Assembly: GCA_029260735.1 (NCBI GenBank)
Contig: JAJDCR010000079.1
Coordinates: 52,560-116,559 of the forward strand
DNA from: Planctomycetota bacterium
Lineage (GTDB): Bacteria; Planctomycetota; Uabimicrobiia; Uabimicrobiales; Uabimicrobiaceae
DNA length: 64,000 nucleotides
Direction of reading: 5' to 3'
Shown here: piece after piece, positions 34,603 to 42,226 of the stretch
Layout of the letters: the number at the start of each line of letters is the position of its first letter
Numbering within the stretch: position 1 is the first letter of the stretch
Translations under genes and position numbers: made by a program
The notes under the pieces: generated by a model
Seen by the model: the letters and a program-made list of their open reading frames with translations, nothing else
What the model was told of the DNA's origin: nothing
Database searches by the model: none

Positions 34603-35391
34603 ATGGATGAAATGAAACTCCATTCCATTACTTTTCATGGAGATTCCCTTGATGTGGTCACTGTAGACAAAGAAGGGCAGCGGGATATCTATATTTCTCC
34701 TCGCAAGGTATGTGAGAATATTGGTTTAGCTTGGTCTTCTCAACGTAGGAAAATTAATGAACATCATCGTTTTAGCCAAGCTACTCTTATTATTGAAACA
34801 ACGTCTAATGGTGGTAGTCAGAAAACCTTATGCCTACAAAAACGGAAATTTCTCATGTGGTTGTATTCGATAAACCCTGAGAAAGCATCGAGTAAATTTC
34901 GTCCTAAGCTCGAAAAGTATCAAGATGATGTTGAACGTGTTATTGACCAATGTTTTGGGTCAACTATGCCAAGCCTTGCAAACTCTCGGCTGAAAAGCGA
35001 AGAGGGAGATGTTTTGGCAATGATATCTTCTCAAGCTCGTCTTATTGCAGCACTTGCCGATGAAATGTATGGTAACCGCAAGCGGATCGAAAAGCTAGAA
35101 AACGAATTTCAAGAGATACGCGGTAATTTATTAGAAACAACAGTAGCCGAAAAAAGTCTTCCTTATGAAGTAGAGTTTGAGACAAATGAAATTCTCTCTG
35201 TTTCAACAGAGTCTCATATTTCTTCAGGCCAAGCACAAATCTTACGTACTTTGGCCAAAGAAAAAACAAAAAATGGGGGAAGTGTTATGAAGCTATGGGC
35301 CAAATTCAAAGTCCAATTTGATATTGAAAGGTATGTCCATTTGCCAAAAAATCGTTTTGATGAAGCGGTTCAATGGATTGAAAATTTATAA
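34603..35391 (+). CDS. Phage-antirepressor-type protein (P22_AR_N domain) inside the chemosensory operon
   Basis: Residues about 4-120 match the P22 antirepressor N-terminal domain. Landmarks are SITFHGDSLDVV, a segment equivalent to VPMKPIVENLGLDW (here ISPRKVCENIGLAWSSQRRKI), and KFLMWLYSINPEKASSKFRPKLEKYQ. Residues about 130-180 look like a coiled coil (MYGNRKRIEKLENEFQEIR). The C-terminal 60 residues are polar and end IENL. In phages these domains bind repressor or DNA. No phage genes surround it: an MCP ends 25 nt upstream and a histidine kinase starts 3 nt downstream. It could be the transcriptional output of the pathway. The domain match is strong; the role is inference. Confidence 0.85.
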   Translation: MDEMKLHSITFHGDSLDVVTVDKEGQRDIYISPRKVCENIGLAWSSQRRKINEHHRFSQATLIIETTSNGGSQKTLCLQKRKFLMWLYSINPEKASSKFRPKLEKYQDDVERVIDQCFGSTMPSLANSRLKSEEGDVLAMISSQARLIAALADEMYGNRKRIEKLENEFQEIRGNLLETTVAEKSLPYEVEFETNEILSVSTESHISSGQAQILRTLAKEKTKNGGSVMKLWAKFKVQFDIERYVHLPKNRFDEAVQWIENL

Positions 35392-35394
35392 AAT

Positions 35395-37473
35395 ATGCGC
35401 AGCGACAGAACTCTTTTTCTGTTTTTGATTTTGATGGTAGCTCTCCCAAGTATTCTTCTTTCTATTTTTGCCGTCAATGCCTTAGTTGGTCAAAAAATCC
35501 TGATAGAAGAAAAAATCAAAAAAAGCTATGAAACTTTGGCTTACAATACTCGCCGAAGAATTTTTGAAGAGTTAGATAAACATGAAGAAGTCGTTAAGAG
35601 TTTTGTCTCTAAGTTTCACCAAACCGGCCAGGTTGTCCGCCCCAGTAACTTTCCTCTCGATAACTCTCTTTTTTCCAAAGTATTTTTAGTAACAGCCGAT
35701 TACCAAGTCGTTTATCCAGAAGAGCGGCCCAGTTACTCGGTTTCTCAGCAAATTACTTTTTCAGACAATGATAGTAAATTCTATGAAGGCTATGTTTTAG
35801 AGTATCAAGAGAAAGACTACTCTGCGGCCATTTTAGAATATGAAAAAATTATGGCAGAGGAAAAAGAGCAGAACTTCAAGTCTTCCGGAAATGCTCTGGT
35901 TGCCATTGCTCGTTGCTATCTAAAAATGCAAAAATACGATCAATCTCTAGAAACTTATCATCACCTAACGACTCTTTTTAATGATAACAGCAACCTTATG
36001 GGATTAAATTTTGTTATTGCAGCCAAATATCAAATAGCAGAGATATATCGTAGACAAGAGCAGTGGAAGCAAGGCTACTTGACCCTGACTCGTCTTCTTA
36101 AAGATATTATTTTTAATGAATATCGTCTAAAAGCATCCCAATATGAACATTACTACCAGAGAGTTACTAATTTACTGGAGGAGATGAAAGAGCAAATACC
36201 TCCTTTGGAAAAAGCAAAACTCTTGGCTTTGGAAAATTATGAAGACATTATCGAAGGCAGGAATACAAAACTTCAAGAAGAGAGAAATGTTAAAAATGCT
36301 CGGAAGCATCTTCTTCCTGAACTGAGGATTTTAGTTTCTAGTACAGCAAAAAGTAGTGGCTATATCTTTTATCGTGATGAGGAAAGGCAACAACTCGCCT
36401 ATTTTTTGGAAGTTCCCGAGTTGCCTAAAGATGTTGGATTCATCATTTGTGAGCTTAATTTTTCTTATTGGATTCAAGAAGTTATCCTTCCCATACTCGA
36501 AAGCCAAGAAGCAGGGAAAGATGTTTTTATGACTTTAATGGACCAAGGCAAATCCATTTCCGGTAATATCCAGAAACAGTTCTCCCCTGTTGTTTCTTTA
36601 AGTATGGCACCGAAGTTTCCTTTTTGGGAAATGGCAGTTTACTTAAAGGATATTCGTTCTCTTGATGACTTAACAAGAGACCAATCTTACCTTTACTTTG
36701 GTGGAATTGTCATTGTTATTATGGTCTTTTTAGTGGGAGTCTGTGGATTCATCGTTACCTTGATTCGGCGGATAAAAAGCGCTCGCCTAAAGTCGGACTT
36801 TGTTAGCAACGTTACTCATGAATTAAAAACCCCTTTAACTGCGATAAAGATGTTTGTGGAAACCCTCCTTATGGGAAGGGTTACCAGTAAAGAAGAAGAA
36901 AAAGAATGTCTGCAAATTATTTCTTCTGAAAGTGAACGTCTCAGCCGACTCATTGATCGTATTTTAGATTTTGCAAAAATGGAACAACGGCGCCGCACTT
37001 TTGATTTTGAGCTGGCTAATATTGCCGAAATTGTAGAAACAACAGTCGCTCAATTTAAGAAACAAATTCCCGAAGAATCTTGCCAGTTCCTTGTTCAATT
37101 GGATGAAAAGCTTCCTCATATCTTAATCGACGAAGAAGCCATCAGCGAAGCGCTAATCAATCTTCTCTCCAATGCTTACAAATATATTGATCGAGCAGAA
37201 CGAAAAATTGAAGTACTCTGTCGCCTACGTAGAGAGTATATTGCGATCACTATAAAAGACAACGGTGTAGGCATACCTCGCCATGACATGCAAAGAATTT
37301 TTGAAAAATTCTATCGAGTGGAAAACACGCTAACTCGTCCCGTAGAAGGGACAGGGCTAGGGCTTCCCTTGGTTTCATCTATTGTAAAAGCACATAATGG
37401 AAAGATTAAAGTACAAAGTAAAGTCGGAGTGGGGAGCGAGTTTACTATTCGCTTGCCTTTGAAGGTGAATTAG
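35395..37473 (+). CDS. Sensor histidine kinase with TPR-like extracytoplasmic domain
   Basis: The 692-residue kinase has TM1 (about residues 7-28), an extracytoplasmic region of some 410 residues, and TM2 (about 443-466). HisKA follows with the phosphorylated His475 in VTHELKTPLTAIKMF, then HATPase_c with N-box LINLLSNAYKYID, G1 DNGVGIP, an F-box and GTGLGLPLVSSI. The sensor region contains TPR-like repeats (YEGYVLEYQEKDYSAAILEYEKI; ALVAIARCYLKMQKYDQSLETY), so it may read protein partners. No response regulator is adjacent. The receiver of the operon's CheA is the nearest candidate. It ends the seven-gene operon; a copy of its last ten codons appears again at 42194. Confidence 0.93.
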   Translation: MRSDRTLFLFLILMVALPSILLSIFAVNALVGQKILIEEKIKKSYETLAYNTRRRIFEELDKHEEVVKSFVSKFHQTGQVVRPSNFPLDNSLFSKVFLVTADYQVVYPEERPSYSVSQQITFSDNDSKFYEGYVLEYQEKDYSAAILEYEKIMAEEKEQNFKSSGNALVAIARCYLKMQKYDQSLETYHHLTTLFNDNSNLMGLNFVIAAKYQIAEIYRRQEQWKQGYLTLTRLLKDIIFNEYRLKASQYEHYYQRVTNLLEEMKEQIPPLEKAKLLALENYEDIIEGRNTKLQEERNVKNARKHLLPELRILVSSTAKSSGYIFYRDEERQQLAYFLEVPELPKDVGFIICELNFSYWIQEVILPILESQEAGKDVFMTLMDQGKSISGNIQKQFSPVVSLSMAPKFPFWEMAVYLKDIRSLDDLTRDQSYLYFGGIVIVIMVFLVGVCGFIVTLIRRIKSARLKSDFVSNVTHELKTPLTAIKMFVETLLMGRVTSKEEEKECLQIISSESERLSRLIDRILDFAKMEQRRRTFDFELANIAEIVETTVAQFKKQIPEESCQFLVQLDEKLPHILIDEEAISEALINLLSNAYKYIDRAERKIEVLCRLRREYIAITIKDNGVGIPRHDMQRIFEKFYRVENTLTRPVEGTGLGLPLVSSIVKAHNGKIKVQSKVGVGSEFTIRLPLKVN

Positions 37474-37510
37474 ATTTGTCTGAGTATAAAAAATATTCTA
37501 TGTTTTTCTT

Positions 37511-37557
37511 TGCCGCGAACGCGGCAACGGCACGTAGCCAGGGGATTTATCCCCTGG
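37511..37557. repeat. REP-like double hairpin
   Basis: Two stem-loops occur in tandem: TGCCGCGAACGCGGCA (37511-37526) and CCAGGGGATTTATCCCCTGG (37538-37557), joined by ACGGCACGTAG. They lie between convergent genes and probably stop transcription from both. The same two-hairpin layout, in the other orientation, occurs at 63761-63803. Confidence 0.8.
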
Positions 37558-37564
37558 AATAGTT

Positions 37565-39619
37565 TTATTTTTTGCGTGGTAGGTCTCGAAGGAAAAATAT
37601 TATAGCTTTTTTTTCTTCGACTATTATTTTTCCATGCTTCTTTATAAAACCTCCAAATGTTTTTTTGCCAATAGTAACATTGGTAGCAAAGTTTACCAAT
37701 TGCAATTCTGCATGCCATCTATTGAAATTTTTATTTTTTTGAACCCAAACGATTTTAACCACACTGCCAACCTCATTCGCCACTGACGGCCTTAATTTTC
37801 TTGGTAGAAAGAAATTCAACTGGGAAAATTGTTTATTTTCCATTATTATTACTTTGCCGTGTGTATACATATTTTGCAGTTTTAGTTTCTGTCCACTATT
37901 TGTGTATCTAGTCCAATTTTTTTCCGCTGCTTTTTTTATCTTATCGATTTTGTGATCATAAACCGCGAATAGTACAATAATGTTTGAAATAGAAGTAAAG
38001 AAAAATACAAATATTAATACCGCGATAAATGTTTCAGATGTACCTTTTTTCTTTTTCTTAAAAGACATACTGCGCATTAAAAGCCAAGTAAATATAAGTC
38101 CAATTATGATGAACAACTCAGTGGAAAAATTTACTGTTTGGTATATATCCCCATCTATAACTTCAGTTTTGCCTAACATACCCATTTCATTATATACATT
38201 AATGACCGAAAAATAGGAAAACAAAATTGTTAATAAAAACACATTTACAATTATTGCTGCTAAAAAACGTTTCCATTTGAATGTTGATTTTTTTTCCAAA
38301 ATAGGTTCCAAAATGGGTTTAATAGAACCATTATCATTTAAAGTAATGTCGTTTTTTACCAAAGGAACATCTAAACTTCTTGAAATCATATTGGCAAAAA
38401 TTAGACCTACATTTTGCACCTCTTCTTCAACATTTTGCACCTCTTCTTCAACATCTGAATGTCTAATTGACAAGCCTTCTCCCAAAGTTGCACCCTTTAG
38501 AGTAATGTCAGAGTGATAAGTAGTGGTAGTTTCATCGATACCAGAACTATCGCTAGACCGCGTGATTTCCACCTCTATATTTTGTAAATCAAGTACTCCC
38601 TTTTTACTGTGATGTTCCCATTCATAAACTTTTCCTTTTTTACCGCGATACTCCCATTCAAGTTTTTTGTTAACAAAATCAAACTTATAAAAAGCATATT
38701 GTACTTTATTGCTAGTAAAAATATAAGCAACCATGCTCATTATAAAAGACATTATATACAACATGAATGGAAAGGACGTTAGTCCAAAAAATTTGCTCAT
38801 CAAAAACACAAGTAGAGGAAAAAGCGGAAAAAAAAGTAGACTAGAATAACGAAAAGTGAAACGCTCATTTTTGTAGCTTAGTGATTTTTTGGGCTGATAA
38901 CCCACATCAATCATGCTACTTATATTGTGTTTTTTTGGATCCCATTCTTCGATGATTGCTTTTTGTAAGTTGGGATCTTGAGCACTTTCGTATGTATGTA
39001 TGGGGGCAGAAAGTTTTTGGGAATCCTCAAAAGACCGAGAAAAAACCATTATTAGTTTTGAAGGCTCATTTATTTCAATATTGCCAAATTCTATGCCTAA
39101 AACATTTGCGATCTTTTTTGCTAGATCCATAGCATTTTTGCGAGATTTTATATCTTCAAATAAAAAATAAAAGCATTCTATTTCCTGATTAGAAATAAAA
39201 AATAAAATACTAAACTCTTGCGATTCATTCTTAAAATGGACAGAAAGTTCCATTTTCTCAACGTCTTCTACAGCACATTCTATGGTTATTTTTTTATTCG
39301 TAGAAGGAGAAATTGCTTTTATTAAAAAATGATTATTATCTCGATCAATAGCCAGCAGTTCCAAATCTTCTGGATAATATGCCAAAAACTCCCATAGAAT
39401 AAAACCTACAGCAAGAAATATAAAGACAAACCAACCGCTTAGAACATAGTGGCCGATATGAAATATACAATACCACAATAACCCTACCCAAAGCATTGCA
39501 AAAGAACACCCTAAAGAACGCCCTCTCCTACCAAAGATGTAAAAACTTAGTTTGCGAAGAGGATTAACAATGCTAATCATTTCTAGTTTTTTTTGAGGTT
39601 GAAAATCTATTAACTTCAT
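37565..39619 (-). CDS. Large polytopic membrane protein, unknown function
   Basis: I do not recognise this 684-residue protein. Membrane segments are visible at about residues 40-85 (two), 265-315 (two), 450-475, 500-520 and 535-560. Three soluble parts lie between and after them. A direct duplication EEEVQNVEEEVQNV (about residues 395-408) is encoded by a near-perfect tandem DNA repeat. It points opposite to the flanking signalling operon and lies inside the segment that seems to have been inserted after the histidine kinase gene. The C-terminal soluble part (about 580-684) is basic. Start and extent look sound; function unknown. Confidence 0.6.
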   Translation of the reverse strand: MKLIDFQPQKKLEMISIVNPLRKLSFYIFGRRGRSLGCSFAMLWVGLLWYCIFHIGHYVLSGWFVFIFLAVGFILWEFLAYYPEDLELLAIDRDNNHFLIKAISPSTNKKITIECAVEDVEKMELSVHFKNESQEFSILFFISNQEIECFYFLFEDIKSRKNAMDLAKKIANVLGIEFGNIEINEPSKLIMVFSRSFEDSQKLSAPIHTYESAQDPNLQKAIIEEWDPKKHNISSMIDVGYQPKKSLSYKNERFTFRYSSLLFFPLFPLLVFLMSKFFGLTSFPFMLYIMSFIMSMVAYIFTSNKVQYAFYKFDFVNKKLEWEYRGKKGKVYEWEHHSKKGVLDLQNIEVEITRSSDSSGIDETTTTYHSDITLKGATLGEGLSIRHSDVEEEVQNVEEEVQNVGLIFANMISRSLDVPLVKNDITLNDNGSIKPILEPILEKKSTFKWKRFLAAIIVNVFLLTILFSYFSVINVYNEMGMLGKTEVIDGDIYQTVNFSTELFIIIGLIFTWLLMRSMSFKKKKKGTSETFIAVLIFVFFFTSISNIIVLFAVYDHKIDKIKKAAEKNWTRYTNSGQKLKLQNMYTHGKVIIMENKQFSQLNFFLPRKLRPSVANEVGSVVKIVWVQKNKNFNRWHAELQLVNFATNVTIGKKTFGGFIKKHGKIIVEEKKAIIFFLRDLPRKK

Positions 39620-39841
39620 AAATATAAATATTCCTATTACATGTTTTTATATGGCAATCTTATTGATTCTGTGTTAATTCAGATGATGATGCCTAGAAAC
39701 CTCGTTCTCACGCGGAGCATCACGGCCATTAAGTTAAGAATGGTGGGAGTAAGTTATTGCAAAAATGAAGTTTGCATTAATATTATTATTCTATCCTGTT
39801 CGTGAATTTTATTTCAATTAATTTTTTGCTATAGCAAAAAC
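39620..39841. other. Intergenic sequence upstream of the 37565-39619 gene
   Basis: This AT-rich stretch joins the membrane-protein gene to the MITE-like element. It should hold that gene's promoter on the minus strand, but no clear box stands out and no small gene is convincing. Confidence 0.4.
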
Positions 39842-40236
39842 ATTTTACCAGAGGATGGGACAAAACTTAAAAATATTGGTGCCAGACGCTCTGAGACTGA
39901 GTAGATACTCCTCTTCCCTGTTCATTATAAACAAACTTTGGGTGCTATGGAAGTTCCATCAACCACCATTTTCAGAGCTACCGTTCTAGGTTCTCACTCT
40001 CCTCCTCCTCAATAAATACGGACAACCCTCCGGCTCCCTTGATCAGTGAACTCACGATCAAGTATATCCAAAAAGCTCAAAGACAAAAAAAGTTCACCGC
40101 CAAACTCACCCTACTTGCCTAGAGTACCTTCATACCAAAGAGATTATCTAGTTCTTGGATAATTCTCAAAACCTAGCTAACTAAAGAAAAGCAAGTGAAA
40201 AGAAAAATCCCGTTTTGTCCCATCCTCTGATAAAAT
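39842..40236. mobile_element. MITE-like element, about 395 bp, with 25-bp terminal inverted repeats
   Basis: The ends 39842-39866 and 40212-40236 are inverted copies matching at 24 of 25 positions; the core CAGAGGATGGGACAAAAC is perfect. The interior has no intact reading frame and is somewhat less AT-rich than its flanks, with short ORF-like pieces broken by stops. This fits a non-autonomous transposable element or a decayed insertion sequence. It ends 65 bp before the Rpn-type nuclease gene. Confidence 0.85.
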
Positions 40237-40301
40237 AACCTCAAACAAAAAAGAAACTGGCAAAGTATCACTTATATAGAGTAAAATCTTAGGAGAATGT
40301 T

Positions 40302-41324
40302 TTGAATAAAGATAAAGACAAAAAGAAAAAAGGAAAACCAAGGAATAAGCACGATCTTGGTTACAAACAATTACTCTCTTTTATTGAAATGTTTCGCCAA
40401 TTGATCCAAGGCTATACCAATGAAGATTGGAAGGAGAAGCTCGACTACTCAAGAGCACAGCGCGTCGATAAAGAGTATGTTTTACCGGACTTTAAGAAAA
40501 AAGAATCCGACATTCTTTATAAAGTTCCTTTAGTAGACAAGGAAAAAAACGAAAAGGAAATTTTTTTGTTTGTTTTGATTGAGCACCAGTCTACTGTTGA
40601 TCACTCTATCGCTTTTCGTTTACTTTTCTACTTAGCCCACGTTTGGTATGATATTTATAAAAATATGACCCCAAGCGAACAAAGATCAGAGAGTTTCTCT
40701 CTTCCTCCCGTTTTTCCTATTGTTCTTTATAACGGCAATGAAGCTTGGACTGTAAAGAATAGCCTTCGCGATATTGTTCAAAGCGGAGAAATCTTTGGAG
40801 ACTTTCTTCCCAGTCTCAAATACCATCTTATTGATATTTCAAAGCAAGAGGAGCTCGAAAAGCAAGCTAATGCTCTTGCCGCTGTTTTTCTTCTAGAAAA
40901 AGAAAATCCCAATGCTAATCTAGAGGAAACAATCAAAAAAGCTATTTCTTGGATGAAAAATGAACCTAATTATGAGCTTTGGAAAACCTTGATGAAATGG
41001 GTTGCTCGTTTTTTGCAAGACCACCGCAATCCTTCTAACAAGGATATACTTGACGACTTGGATTTCGAAAATAAAAATAAAGAGGAGATTACTACCATGA
41101 TCGAAACTTTACCTCAACGCCTTATTGATCAAGGTGCTAAAACTGGTTATGAAAAAGGACTTGCAAAAGGAGAAGTTTTAGGGTTAATTCAAGGAATTGG
41201 TTACACTTACCCTGAAATATCTCAACAATATGAAATGAAAGTTCGCGAGGCTCAAACTGAACAAGAACTTCGTTCCATTAAAGAAAAAATTTTACAAGAT
41301 ATAGAATCTCGTAAAAACAGCTAA
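40302..41324 (+). CDS. Rpn-family recombination-promoting nuclease / PD-(D/E)XK putative transposase
   Basis: The 340-residue protein matches the Rpn/transposase_31 family of PD-(D/E)XK nucleases. Landmarks are a HDLGYKQLLSFIEMFRQLIQG N-terminal helix, ESDILYKVPL with the active-site Asp, and FVLIEHQST, the E-x-Q that replaces E-x-K in this family. They continue with AFRLLFYLAHVWYDIY and FPIVLYNGNEAWT. Escherichia coli RpnA homologues are DNA endonucleases that raise recombination. The C-terminal GYEKGLAKGEVLGLIQ segment is the usual helical tail. It starts with a TTG-to-ATG ambiguity, and a Lys-rich N-terminus (DKDKKKKGK). The adjacent MITE-like element supports a mobile setting. Confidence 0.87.
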   Translation: MNKDKDKKKKGKPRNKHDLGYKQLLSFIEMFRQLIQGYTNEDWKEKLDYSRAQRVDKEYVLPDFKKKESDILYKVPLVDKEKNEKEIFLFVLIEHQSTVDHSIAFRLLFYLAHVWYDIYKNMTPSEQRSESFSLPPVFPIVLYNGNEAWTVKNSLRDIVQSGEIFGDFLPSLKYHLIDISKQEELEKQANALAAVFLLEKENPNANLEETIKKAISWMKNEPNYELWKTLMKWVARFLQDHRNPSNKDILDDLDFENKNKEEITTMIETLPQRLIDQGAKTGYEKGLAKGEVLGLIQGIGYTYPEISQQYEMKVREAQTEQELRSIKEKILQDIESRKNS

Positions 41325-41340
41325 AAACTTCTTCCTTCCC

Positions 41341-41395
41341 ACAAAAAAAAAGCAGCTAAGAAGAAAATATATTTTTTCTCTTTAGCTGCTCTTTC
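41341..41395 (+). terminator. Terminator-like hairpin after the Rpn nuclease gene
   Basis: AGCAGCTAA (from 41351) pairs with TTAGCTGCT (to 41390), extended by an AGAAAA/TTTTCT inner stem. It follows the gene by about 17 nt. The T run after it is weak, so efficiency is uncertain. Confidence 0.65.
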
Positions 41396-42075
41396 CCCTC
41401 TTCTCTTTCCCAACCTTTCCCAGTATACTAAACCTATCTCCTATTCGCTCTTTAACACAAAATACCTCTCTTAGAAAATTTCCCCCTACTACAAAAAACG
41501 CACTTAGGAGATTTTTCAAACCTGCATCTAGGATTGCACCAGGCCCTTGTTATGAATACAACGCCTGGGGTCAGGTTTTTTTCAGAATTTGCCACAGAGA
41601 AAATAAATGCTAGGGATTCATTTTCTCTGTGGATGTGTCGCGAAGCGAAATGTGAATGGAGTGAGCTAGTTGTTGGAGTGACTAGGGAGGCATTTAAAAT
41701 ATGATTTCCCCTAACCTTTGCACTAATTAAAATTGTCCCAGTTCTGTTGCTTTACATTTAGTAATATTAAGGAGCTTAAAGCTACTAGCAAAAAGAGAGT
41801 GTTAAAACTAGATAATTCAAAGAGAACTAAGTTTATCAAAAACGTTGCTAGCCCAAGATTTTTTTGAAATTCTTTCTCTATTCCTAGTTTTAATGCTGTG
41901 CTTTTGATCTGTGATCCTTTTTTATTTGATTTTATTCCTTTATGCACCTATCTTATAAAACAGGATTAGAAACTCTTTTCTGTCTTGATCACTTCTTTCC
42001 CCTCTTCTCTTGTGCTTTATGTTTCTATACTAGGGCGTGTCATTATTCAAATTTTGTTTTTTGTTTTTATTAGTA
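41396..42075. other. Gene-poor segment with repeat fragments
   Basis: The segment holds a hairpin at 41592-41632 (CCACAGAGAAAAT paired with ATTTTCTCTGTGG) and a half copy of the AGGGCGTG repeat at 42032-42050. A 74-codon minus-strand frame starting with GTG at 41947 is present but not convincing. It appears to be non-coding, within the region that separates the histidine kinase from the 42227 gene. Confidence 0.6.
42032..42050. repeat. Half copy of the AGGGCGTG dispersed repeat
   Basis: AGGGCGTGTCATTATTCAA closely matches the end at 52579-52597 (AGGGCGTGTCCCTATTCAA) and the arms of the full palindromic copies. No partner arm is present nearby. Confidence 0.65.
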
Positions 42076-42184
42076 AGGGAGTGCTCTCATTCAGCCCACT
42101 ACGTTATGCAACAAGAAATAGGATAGAAAGTTATACTTCTAACTTATCAAAACATTGTAAAAAAACTGAATGAGAACACTCCCT
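42076..42184. repeat. Dispersed palindromic repeat, copy A (109 bp)
   Basis: Arms AGGGAGTGCTCTCATTCAG (42076-42094) and CTGAATGAGAACACTCCCT (42166-42184) pair with one mismatch that becomes G-U in RNA. The arms match copy B at 47305-47417 and, less well, copy C at 55619-55730. Confidence 0.88.
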
Positions 42185-42193
42185 ATAAATTCA

Positions 42194-42223
42194 CGTATTC
42201 GCTTGCCTTTGAAGGTAAATTAA
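42194..42223 (+). pseudogene. Remnant of a histidine-kinase 3' end
   Basis: Codons 42194-42223 read R-I-R-L-P-L-K-V-N-stop. The kinase at 35395-37473 ends T-I-R-L-P-L-K-V-N-stop. A stretch of 21 nt is identical (TATTCGCTTGCCTTTGAAGGT), and later changes are GTG to GTA and TAG to TAA. The remnant stops 3 nt before the next gene's start, as an upstream operon member would. Confidence 0.8.
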
Positions 42224-42226
42224 AAC

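Noticed and set aside
24201..37473. The operon as a standard flagellar chemotaxis cluster
   Set aside because: CheR, CheB, CheY, CheD and any flagellar or motor gene are missing, and the extra genes (NTPase-TPR, antirepressor protein, TPR kinase) do not belong to that type.
41723..41947. A 74-codon minus-strand frame beginning with GTG
   Set aside because: There is no family, no ribosome-binding site and the composition is that of AT-rich intergenic DNA. A hydrophobic stretch alone is not enough.
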